From the NCBI GenBank assembly GCA_024529925.1, contig JAFEUB010001128.1, positions 1-64,000 of the forward strand: a stretch of DNA of 64,000 nucleotides, in the 5' to 3' direction. The DNA is from Ophthalmolycus amberensis (Eukaryota > Chordata > Actinopteri > Perciformes > Zoarcidae). A program made the translations under genes and the position numbers. Under the pieces are notes generated by a model, which worked only from the letters and a program-made list of their open reading frames with translations, had not been told where the DNA came from and ran no database searches. How positions within the stretch are numbered: the stretch's first letter is position 1; every line of letters starts with the position of its first letter. Shown one piece after another: positions 22,839 to 32,979 of this stretch.

Positions 22839-25438
22839 GACTGGGATGTTCTCTGTCTTTGTTTGTGTGCCACAGTTTTTGTCCAACATTAAATCACCCA
22901 TTACTTTTTATTGTCGTACTTTCTGTCTTACTCGCTGAGAAGTACAGCTCAATCATACAGCACGTTAATACGTAATTTATCAAAACTAAAATGTGACAAA
23001 GTGCAATGGAAACAGACTTAATAAAGAATAAATCATGAGGTATGAAGCGTGACTTCCACTGAAGCTTCCACTCCACTGAAGACACAGAGGAAACATACAC
23101 AGATCTGTGATGAGCAACGTTGTTCCTTATTTCTTTGCAATTGTTAAATGGCCCCAACAACAAACATCTTAGGATAACTTGACCTGTCAGTATGAAAACA
23201 AAAAAACAACCAAGTCATGAATATACATAAATAAATAATGGTGGACATGAAATAAAATAGAATTAAAAAAACTAAAACTATTGAAAATGATCATCTATGG
23301 ATTGTTGGCATTAATAGAACCAATGGCCATTTCATTTCTCAGTGTAACTCAAGTCTTGTCAAATACAGTCTCTTGTGCAAAAAGCAAAATCCCCGACTTC
23401 ACTCACTTTCATTTACTGAAAACCCTGCTGGCCTGTGTGCTCGCTCGTGTCACGTGACCACAACATCAGGTTCAACAAACAGAACCATGAATGTCTCTAC
23501 ATCTGTTGTTTTTAATATGAAGAGGAAGCATCACCTTGTCTTTTAACAGTAAAACCAATCACTGCAATCTTAGTAACTACTATCAGCAGCCTGGAGTTGT
23601 TGGTCTGGACGCTCACTTGGTTGAAGGAAGCTTTTCTCAAATCAGTCAAAGCAACAAAACAAGCTTGCTTCCACTTGAGGATGAAGAAGTGTAAGTCTGC
23701 ATGATGTTCCACAAGATAATATCATCACTTGTATTTCATTCTCCTAAAATGTAACCTGTGGGGGGTGGAATTTTAGGTATATTTATAATACATTCAATTT
23801 TACGTATTAATAACCTTCTAGAGTTAATGACCAAATGTCTCTGATCACGTCAGCTTTAATAATCAAAACCCTGTTTAAATATCGAAGCCTATCTGTATCC
23901 TTGCTGCCCAAATGAAAAGTTCACTCTTCTCTTGTTCTAGTTCCAGAAAAACGTTACTAAACTTTCTGCACGTCGTCATGTTCGCAGGAGGATTGCCCGT
24001 TTACGTCCTCGGTGTGCAAAATCCCCTTTTTTATATTGAATACATTTATTATTTGAATGGTGTACAGTCGCCCTCTAAACACAACCGCAACATTTAGTCA
24101 ATGCAAAAATACAATATAACAACTTTATAAGATAATTTCTCTGATTCGAAAAAGAGCTGTGTTTCCCCCCCAAAATGAAACAATTTACAGAACATTCAAT
24201 GGACTTCTCGGACCATAAAATAGATCAACTCAACAGATCTTAACTCAGTCGATGGCCAAATCCCAATGTTCCCCCTTACGGACTCACGGACTTTGAGGCG
24301 CGCTCCCGCGAAGTCGGTGAGGGTTGAGGGATGTCCCACTGTCACATCGTCAAGTGTTTGAGGGCTCTCTCGCAGACATTTTGAGCCCTTTATGAACCCT
24401 TTCCATAAGTCAGCATGGTATGCTGACTTAGCCTAAGGGAATTACCCACAAATCATTGCAATGTGACGTTAAGAAACACGTTTATATTTGTTGTTGTTGC
24501 TGTATATCACCTGGTTCTCTGGCTCCATGTTTTGCATATGTGAGGGTGTGTGTGTTGTTCATTCTCTTTAGTGAAAACAAAGTGTTTTGTAATGAACACT
24601 TTCTCCCTCTCTGCTCTCCTGTTGTCTTCACTGTCTGTTCACTCTCATCCTGGTAAAACTGGGACACCACACACCAACTTAAAACAGAGTGTTAGGTGTT
24701 AGGTGTTGTTTTCATAGACACTTAGATGCTCTCACGCGGTTAAGAGTCACAAAACATCTTTTACCTTCGTTAACAAAGATGGAGCACACTTGAATTAAAA
24801 AAATAAGTTTTTATCTGAAATGAATAATATTATGTTCACATGATTGCACCGTTTGGACTTAATTTTGCAAGTTGGTTCATCGTGACGAGACATAATGTGC
24901 CATAGAAAGATAAGACAAGGTAATATTTAACAAAATATGGGCTGATTCCAACACTTTTGGAGCCAGTTGTGGTTGTTGACACTGATGTTGTGGTCCGCTG
25001 AAGCCAGCATGTGGGCCAGCAAGGTTATCAAATCATGAGATGGAAGGGGAATTTGGTTATTGCAACAGATATTTGAAACCACTGAGGTCTTTCAACTATG
25101 CGTCTTAATGTGCCAGAGATATGCTTCGAGTACCGACTTATTATGAAACAGGCCGAATGGTAGAACTACAATTCTGTCACACCACTAATGTTACATTTTA
25201 TGTGGAGGTCATGAAATCAAACAGGGGTATATTGTTGTTTAGGCTCAGTGATCTATGCTATAGCTGGACCTGTGCAGTCTTACTGTCGTTAACTCTCCTG
25301 GCTTGTTTCCTGCAGGTAAAAGCACATAAGATGGAAGATATTTGAAAAGTTCATCGGCCATTTACTGTTGTTGAGCAGAAAAAATGGGCAAAGGTCAAAA
25401 ACAGAACATTTCCAAATTCTACTCCCAGCACAGCCCAT

Positions 25439-25498
25439 TTCGGGAAGCAGGTACGTTTGTGCCAGTGGTGAGGCAACAATGACCCGACTGAGTATAAA
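25439..25498 (+). promoter_or_regulatory. Type-a hepcidin promoter (copy D)
   Basis: TATA box at 25,493-25,498, 122 bp before the ATG. A STAT-type TTCGGGAA (25,439-25,446) lies about 50 bp upstream of it. The kappaB site of type-b promoters is absent. Consensus-based inference. Confidence 0.6.
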
Positions 25499-25619
25499 TA
25501 CCAGTACTTTTTACACACTCAGCCATCAGACAGACAAAACTCAAACCTGAGAAGAGTCATCAGAAGATCAGAAAGAATCGAGTTGATAGCAACAACTAAA
25601 CAACTTCTACTCTCCGAAG

Positions 25620-26115
25620 ATGAAGACATTCAGTGTTGCTGTTGCAGTGGCCGTCGTGCTCACCTTTATTTGTATTCAGCAGAGCTCTGCTGTCCCAATC
25701 ACTGAGGTAAGAACTTGACTTCAATCTTTTCATTTGCATCCGTTCCTATCAGTGTAATGCTAAGATGTTGTTACTAAACGAGAAAACAATTCATCAACAG
25801 GTGCAAGAGCGGGAGGATCCAATGAGCAACGACGATCCTGCTGAACACGGAGAGATGCCAGAGGAATCGCAGCAGGTACGTTGAGTTGACTGAATGAATT
25901 CATTCACATACCATGAGCTAATTGATGCTCTCTCCAGAGAAGGAGGGATCAAACAGAGTGAGAGATAATGCTGGAGGTGAACACCTTACTCCTGTCTCTC
26001 TTTCAATCAGGTGCCGATTAACATCAGGCAGAAGCGTCAGTATCCTATCTGCCATCCTTACTGCTACAAGAACTCTTTGGGTGAAATCACGTGTGATTAT
26101 AATTGCAGTTTCTGA
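25620..26115 (+). CDS. hamp: Hepcidin-like precursor with a four-cysteine mature peptide (copy D)
   Basis: Exons 25,620-25,706, 25,801-25,875 and 26,011-26,115 encode 88 residues. The leader matches copy A except Val for Met at residue 10. The propeptide (VQEREDPMSNDD ...) is unchanged and ends at RQKR. The mature peptide keeps C-x3-C-x9-C-x3-C but has His for Arg at position 6 and Phe for Val at position 25. In this short stretch two amino-acid changes occur, while the introns differ hardly at all. The polyadenylation signal is at 26,232-26,237. The gene is convergent with copy E. Secreted peptide of unknown activity; the gene is clearly of hepcidin origin. Confidence 0.88.
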
Positions 26116-28286
26116 AGATTCCCGCACCTGTATGAAGTTTTCCACAACAACCACTGAATATGTATTTGTTATGCTTTTTATCCTCGTTTAAAGCAATTGT
26201 GGAACTTTCAACTGTACTTGTGGTTTATCACAATAAACTTTCATTTTACAATATACATTTATATAACGTGTGAACATGTTCTTTTCACATATGCACAACT
26301 GACAGACACACCGTTGATGACAGCATTAACATGAGGAATGTTTTGTCTCCTGCTGTCAATAGTGAGAGTGAACTTTTCTGTTTTACTGTGTGTCGAATGC
26401 ATCTCCTAGTTTAAGCATTTATATAACACATGAACCAGAATACCACGTTAGGTCCCACTCAGCTACCAAGGCATTCCTAATTTTACAACTTTCAGTCGTA
26501 CCTGTGGTTGTAAATATCTGAGGATGTTACTGGATTTGGTCCCGCTGTAGTTCATGTGTGCTCAGTGATGTGAATGCATCCTCCGTACACACTATCCTAA
26601 ATATCTGCAGAAACTACACAACACCTATGTAGAAAAATGACATAGTATTGTGTTTTTTGCATTCACAGAATGTTGCAGCTGTGTTCAACAGAGGACTGTA
26701 TGTCATTAAAAATGTATTAAATGTTAAACACACAGCCATCACAAATGAACTGGTTTAGAGGTCCTGCTCTTACACCGGGTATTTTCCAAATTAGAAGCTG
26801 CATTGGACAAATATGGAGATATTAAACACGGGGTAACCAGTGGACGCATGGAGACGTACAAAAAAGGTAAACAAAGAGGACGGCTCACGTGTGTTCAGCC
26901 TGTCATAATAAATTTACTCAGAAACATCAAGGGTTGAAGATGGAACAAAAAATCAGAAGATATGTATTTATTTATTCATCAAATATTTGATTTTGTCATT
27001 GAAGCCGTTTTGACAAAAACAAGTAAATAGATGATATAAAATGACCTCTCATCTTGTGAGGAAAGAGCCTGGAGACGTTCAAATCAGGGAATACAAAGTA
27101 TAAAATAAATACACACAATTATACATCATATTTTTTGCAGTTTTCATGGTAACGTGATATGTTGCAGCAAAGTGCTGTCCCATTCCTATTTACACCATCT
27201 CAAGCCCTCACAGTCTCTCACACTCACCCACTTACCAGGTGACGTCAGTAAGTCCTTGAGGGTTCAGGGTTTGAGGGTTTAGGGGGGACATTGGGATTTG
27301 GCCTATGTTCACTTAACATGAACTGAGTAGAACTGATCAAACCTAACTGACCCCAGAGGGACACAGGCCATTATAACGGCTCATCAGACCATTTTTGAAA
27401 CAAAGGGGTAACACTAACACCTGCAGATCTACAAATACAACAAAACTGGACAGTTATTCTGTCGTTATGTGGAGCAATTATTACCTATTATGGTCTGAAG
27501 AAATATACAATATCTCTGAAGTAGCAAACCCAATCACCCCCATGATGTGGCTTCGACTTGGTACATTCTGATTGGCCACTTCCTGATTCACAGAGCTCTG
27601 CTTCGGGGCTCCATCTTTTCCTCAGGTCTGCCAAGATGTCCCTCCAGCAGCAGCAACCAGCAGCGGCCCCCTCCTCAGCACGAACTCAACTAAAATGACT
27701 TCATGACTTAAGGAGAACTAAAATGTGACGGTAGAGAAGTGAACTTCATGTGTGCTCTAAGAATGGAATCCAATGTATTGCCAACAATACTGAGACTATG
27801 AGGTGATGTGAGGCATGAAACAAAAGCTGTGTGTGACATTCATCTGTTTCTGATGGAACCATAGAAAACTAAGGTGTGTGCAGGAGGGTTAGAGACATCT
27901 AAAAGTGCAGCCGTCACAACCGCCATCAGCCTTTTTCACTGCAGACATTTGAACTTGTCATGGTAGGAGAAGGACATGTGTTACTAATAATATTAAAGGT
28001 GCTCAGTTCTATTCAAGTATCCCAGTTGAGTCATGCCAGTGAGCCAGCATGCACAATACCAGGACCTGAAGCAGCTAAATGGAATTCAGCCGTCATTCAT
28101 GTTCTTGTCTCCACCTGTGCTTTTCCTACTGGGACATTTCAAAGTGTCTTTTGTGGAAAAAGCTCTTTTTGCTTTTGTAATTAAAACACTTTAACGCACG
28201 TTCATGTAGTGACACCAAAGTTTATTGTGATAATACACTGCAGTATCAGATATTTAGAAAAAACATGGTTGTTGGAGCAGGACTGC

Positions 28287-28814
28287 TCAGAATCTGCAGC
28301 ACAATCCACAGACCCCAGGTGTGCAGCAGCCACAGCAGAATTTGCACTTAATGCCGCGTTTCTCTCTGATATTATACGGCATCTGTGTGAGAGATAAAAA
28401 ACATGATCAATGTGTTCATCTCCAGCATCATCACTCACTCTGTTTATTCTCTCTCCTTCAGAGAGCATCAGAGCTCTTTGTGGGGAAAACACATCCACTT
28501 ACACTTAAATCAGCTCATTGTGTTCGGCCACATTCATTCAGTGAACTCAACATACCTTCCATGAGTCCACTGACGTCTCCTCATGTTCACCAACTGGGTT
28601 GTCGATGCTCATTGGCTCCTCCAGCTCCTGCACCTGCTGATGAATCGTGCACATTTACAATAAGAGCCACATTTTAGGACCTGGAGAACATTTATAGATG
28701 ATTAGTGAGTATAAGTCAAGTTCTTACCTCAGTGATTGGGACAGCAGAGCTCTGCTGAATACAAATAAAGGTGAGCACGACGGCCACTGCAACAGCAACA
28801 CTGAATGTCTTCAT
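28287..28814 (-). CDS. hamp2: Canonical eight-cysteine hepcidin, Thr variant (copy E)
   Basis: Minus-strand exons 28,814-28,728, 28,633-28,556 and 28,382-28,287 encode 86 residues. It equals copies B, C and G except that Arg-12 of the mature peptide is Thr (codon AGA to ACA), giving CCTPGV in the loop between the paired cysteines. The Thr-Pro-Gly loop is the one I remember from the tilapia TH1-5 class of hepcidins, which has published antimicrobial activity. All eight cysteines and the REKR site are kept. The kappaB/STAT composite is present upstream. Confidence 0.94.
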
Positions 28815-28934
28815 CTTAACACAGTTTGACTGGTTTAAGTTTTCAAATCAAGTAGATTTCTTCAGATCTTGTGACTCTTGTCAGCTCCTCTGAGTTCTCC
28901 TGTCTGATGGTTGAATGTGTAACATGTGCTGGTA

Positions 28935-29036
28935 TTTATACTCACTTGGACCACTGTTGCCTCATCACTGACAGCACTTGCCACACTCCCTATTCCCAGC
29001 ATCCCTACGTGATCCTGTGAATGGGAAATTCCTGAA
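28935..29036 (-). promoter_or_regulatory. Type-b hepcidin promoter (copy E)
   Basis: TATA box at 28,935-28,940; kappaB GGGAAATTCC at 29,023-29,032 overlapping TTCCTGAA at 29,029-29,036. Confidence 0.65.
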
Positions 29037-30018
29037 GACTGGGATGTTCTCTGTCTTTGTTTGTGTGCCACAGTTTTTGTCCAACATTAAATCACCCATT
29101 ACTTTTTATTGTCGTACTTTCTGTCTTACTTGCTGAGAAGTACAGCTCAATCATACAGCACGTTAATACGTAATTTATCAAAACTAAAATGTGACAAAGT
29201 GCAATGGAAACAGACTTAATAAAGAATAAATCATGAGGTATGAAGCGTGACTTCCACTGAAGCTTCCACTCCACTGAAGACACAGCGGAAACATACACAG
29301 ATCTGTGATGAGCAACGTTGTTCCTTATTTCTTTGCAATTGTTAAATGAACCCAACAATTAAACAAACTTTCAATCAAACCTAGAATGAACATTAAAGTG
29401 GTATCACATTTGATAAAACTTTCTCATCATTCAAACATCTTAGGATAACTTGACCTGTCAGTATGAAAACAAAAAAACAGCCAAGTCATGAATATACATG
29501 AATAAATAATGGTGGACATGAAATAAAATAGAATTAAAAAACTAAAACTATTGAAAATGATCATCTATGGATTGTTGGCATTAATAGAACCAATGGCCAT
29601 TTCATTTCTCAGTGTAACTCAAGTCTTGTCAAATACAGTCTCTTGTGCAAAAAGCAAAATCCCCGACTTCACTCACTTTCATTTACTGAAAACCCTGCTG
29701 GCCTGTGTGCTCGCTCGCGTCACGTGACCACAACATCAGTGTCAACAACCACAACTGGCTCCAAAAGTGAATTGGAATCAGCCCATATTTTGTTCAGTAG
29801 TTGTCTTATCTTTCTATGGCACATTATGTCTCGTTACGATGAACCAACTTGCAAAATTAAGTCCAGACGGTGCAATCATGTCAACATAATATTATTAATT
29901 TCAGATAAAAACTTATTTTTTTTCTTTCAAGTGTGCTCCATCTTTGTTAACGAAGGTAAAAGATGTTTTGTAACTGTTAATCGTGTGAGAGCATCTAAGT
30001 GTCTATTAAAACAACACC

Positions 30019-30478
30019 GGTAACACTTTATAATAACTACACACTATGAAGCATTAGTTAAGTATGAGTAAACACTTAATTCATCATTTATAAAGCATTG
30101 TTCCTACATTAATAATTCATTAGTAGTTCATAACAACAGTTATAAATGTTTTATTCTTGATTAATAAGCCCGCCTATTATGTGCTTCATTATTGTGTTTT
30201 CATACTTTATAAATGATGGATTCCCCATTTGTAAATTAAGTATTATATATTTTACAAACCAATTATTAAGGAGTTATAGATGATTAATACGATAATTTAT
30301 AAAGTGTTTGTAAATGATTAATAACTTATTTAGATGTACATTATTCATGCATTTATATATATAATGGTTATGGACTATGTTAATATATGCTTTATAAATG
30401 CATATTAATACTGCAATTCATGATTAATTCATGATTTATTAAGGTAGTTACTACTCCTTAGTAAAGTGTTTTATGTGA
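30019..30478. mobile_element. AT-rich MITE-like element
   Basis: It begins 'ggtaacactttataataact', a terminal motif typical of fish DNA transposons. Near 30,455-30,475 'ctccttagtaaagtgttt' reads as a partial inverse of that start. The interior is very AT-rich and full of 'tttataaagcattt'-like repeats. It recurs at 38,752-39,200. Family and exact right end uncertain. Confidence 0.45.
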
Positions 30479-30772
30479 GCTCATCTAAAGTGAGGACTAT
30501 TTATGCCTTATAAAGCATTTATTAAGTATTTTGTGTGAGCTCATCTAAAGTGAGGACTATTTATGCCTTATAAAGCATTTATTAAGTATTTTGTGTGAGC
30601 TCATCTAAAGTGAGGACTATTTATGCCTTATAAAGCATTTATTAAGTATTTTGTGTGAGCTCATCTAAAGTGAGGACTATTTATGCCTTATAAAGCATTT
30701 ATTAAGTATTTTGTGTGAGCTCATCTAAAGTGAGGACTATTTATGCCTTACAAAGCATTTATAAATGACATT
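30474..30772. repeat. 60-bp minisatellite, five units
   Basis: Five copies of a 60-bp unit beginning 'tgtgagctcatctaaagtga' follow one another without spacers; the first four are nearly perfect and the last diverges at its end. The duplicate locus at 39,196 has only two units. Confidence 0.95.
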
Positions 30773-30962
30773 GAAAGGCCAGCAGTGCCTCAAAACACAT
30801 CGTTTTTTAAGAGAAAAAGGCAAATAGACACAACACAAAGTGATCAAGAACATATTAATATTTATTGCAAGATGGAAACAATATACTGTTAAATACAAAC
30901 CTCTCAGACATTAATTCATGTAAGAAACAAACAAACAAAGACATTCTCCTTCAGGAGAACAT

Positions 30963-30964
<2 letters not shown>

Positions 30965-30995
<31 letters not shown>
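30965..30995. repeat. (CT)n microsatellite
   Basis: About 15 CT units; the duplicate copy at 39,506-39,535 is slightly shorter. Confidence 0.95.
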
Positions 30996-30997
<2 letters not shown>

Positions 30998-30999
30998 GT

Positions 31000-32466
31000 T
31001 TCCATTCTGTCTCTGATCTGTCAAAAGAAGGCCAGAATTTTACCCTCAGTCTGAGTGAGCCATCCTTGTTTAGCTTTGGCTTAAATGACGGTCCCATTTA
31101 GAATAGAATAGACCATGGAGCAGGGGATGCTTTAGGGCGTGGCTACCTTGTGATACCACGGTGTTGTCCGGTCTGGGAGTGGTCCGTGTTTTTGTCTTGA
31201 ACTTTAACCCTTCCACAGTGTGTTTTTAGTTGCTCCTTATAACACAACTTCCATCATTTATTTTGCTTATTAGCTTCAGTATTTTAATAAAGTTTTGTCG
31301 TAACAAGTAATCATCAGAGAAAATGCAGAATAAAGTATAAAGTAACTTCAACTCTAGATTTGAGTGTATTCAACTTAAATAGTTACTTTTAGACCATTTG
31401 GCATTCAAGTCGAATCCACTTAAACAAATACATTTTCTCTAGTGTGAATAACTGAAATGTATTTTTTAATACAATCATTTTATCTGAGTTTACAGTGTGC
31501 TCAGGTCCCTGGTATGGTAACCTCATACAGGTGCAGGAATAATCATCTCAATTGTAAACAAAATGCCCGGCTATTATTGGATTTGTAAGAAAAACCTTTG
31601 AAAAAAAATAAAAATATAATAATCACTGTGTAATTAAAGTTAGGGGCCGTTTGAATCTTTAGTAACTTCGGTCTTTCCAAAAATCTAGCGCAATAATCAA
31701 AATCCCTTCCCTCCTGCCACTCTGTCAAAACCCTTCTGATAACCTCTATGTCAACAAACACAACCATGAATGGATCCTCGTCGGTTAGACTGTACAGCTG
31801 ACTAAACTTTTTCATTTTTCAATATGAGAGGAGAGCATCACCATCAGCAATTCTGAAAACTACTGTTTGAACTATTTCATTTGATCTCATCATGATGAAC
31901 ACAGTGTCATTTAGCTTTCAGAACATCTCTTAATCTATACTTCATCATATTAGTTCTTCATGTGTGGTATTTATTGGCTCAATAAAACTCTGTGTTTTGA
32001 CTGGAGTGGTTGGATAGAAGCGCTGCTGGAACACAAGTCAAAGTTTTAGTCTTTACCCCAACTGGTTAGCTTGTTTCTGCTTCATCTCAGCAATTCAAAC
32101 TACTCAGTTAGTTTCTATTGTTCAATGTAGTATTTGCTGACAGTGTAATCTAAGTGATGCAAAAGATATGTTGGGAGAGACAACTGTGTTTGCTGAATGA
32201 GGGACAGTTCAGGACAGATATTTTAGAAGAAAGAGGGGAGGTTTGTATTAATGGTAAAAGGATGTTTTGTGACAATTAAAAGGTATTGATCTTCCACTTT
32301 AATAGATATTCAGCAAAATATGAGGATGATACAGAAACATCACTGAGCAAGAACTGTGTACATCCTGAAACATCCTGAACATTTTCATACAGCATGAATA
32401 CAAATCAAAGTGGTACATTTTCTTTCGGACAAATTACTAAATTAGTGGATGTTGGAGCAGGACTCC
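31000..32466. other. 3' flank of the Cys-Ser-repeat hepcidin (copy F)
   Basis: No gene is supported. The segment 31,540-32,460 is the inverted equivalent of 14,700-15,590 and is shared with 40,080-41,000. Part of it reappears behind copy I at 45,160-45,590. It contains the recurring open frame described at 15,340 and an ATTAAA polyadenylation variant near 32,300. Confidence 0.6.
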
Positions 32467-32979
32467 TCAGGCTATGCAGCAACTGCTGCAGCGACTGCAC
32501 CGACATTTGCCCTTCATGCCGCGCTTCTCTCTGATATTATACGGCATCTGTGTGAGAGATAAAAAACATGATCAATGTGTTCATCTCCAGCATCATCACT
32601 CACTCTGTTTATTCTCTCTCCTTCAGAGAGCGTCAGAGCTCTTTGTGGGGAAAACACATCCACTTACACTTAAATCAGCTCATTGTGTTCGGCCACATTC
32701 ATTCAGTGAACTCAACATACCTTCCATGAGTCCACTGACGTCTCCTCATGTTCACCAACTGGGTTGTCGATGCTCATTGGCTCCTCCAGCTCCTGCACCT
32801 GCTGATGAATCGTGCATATTTACAATAAGAGCCACATTTTAGGACCTGGAGAACATTTATAGATGATTAGTGAGTATAAGTCAAGTTCTTACCTCAGTGA
32901 TTGGGACAGCAGAGCTCTGCTGAATACAAATAAAGGTGAGCACGACGGCCACTGCAACAGCAACACTGAATGTCTTCAT
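32467..32979 (-). CDS. hamp: Hepcidin-derived Cys-Ser-repeat peptide, short form (copy F)
   Basis: Minus-strand exons 32,979-32,893, 32,798-32,721 and 32,547-32,467 encode 81 residues. Signal peptide, propeptide (VQELEEPMSIDN ...) and the REKR site are those of canonical copies. The mature peptide is only 17 residues (GMKGKCRCSRCSSCCIA) with five cysteines, an odd number and an unusual spacing. Compared with copy I it lacks 24 nt in frame, within a repeat of TGC-AGC-AGT codons. The 5' end, including the 5' untranslated region, is type-a, as in the four-cysteine genes, whereas intron 1 and exon 2 are type-b: a mosaic gene. The frame is open and splice sites are intact, so it may be expressed. 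Pairing of five cysteines would leave one free or give a dimer. Confidence 0.78.

Larger units (their letters stand above)
22617..25619. repeat. Divergent 3.0-kb intergenic block, inverted partner 41,549-44,622
   Basis: The region between copies C (-) and D (+) contains both promoters and about 2.7 kb of flank. The whole block recurs in reverse orientation between copies H (-) and I (+). The copy here lacks about 75 bp near 23,160 that the partner keeps. Within it a MITE-like segment (24,250-24,420) ends in 'ggccaaatcccaatgttccc'. No gene is supported; the open frame at 23,512-23,712 recurs in duplicates and shows no coding hallmark. Confidence 0.8.
25445..29347. repeat. Segmental duplication SD1, copy 2
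   Basis: Partner of 15,587-19,499, carrying copies D and E. Its right part (from about 27,304) also belongs to the larger duplication SD3. Confidence 0.85.

Noticed and set aside
30474..30772. Regular 60-bp spaced repeats that could suggest a CRISPR array
   Set aside because: The units are contiguous with no variable spacers, and the surroundings are plainly vertebrate. It is a minisatellite.
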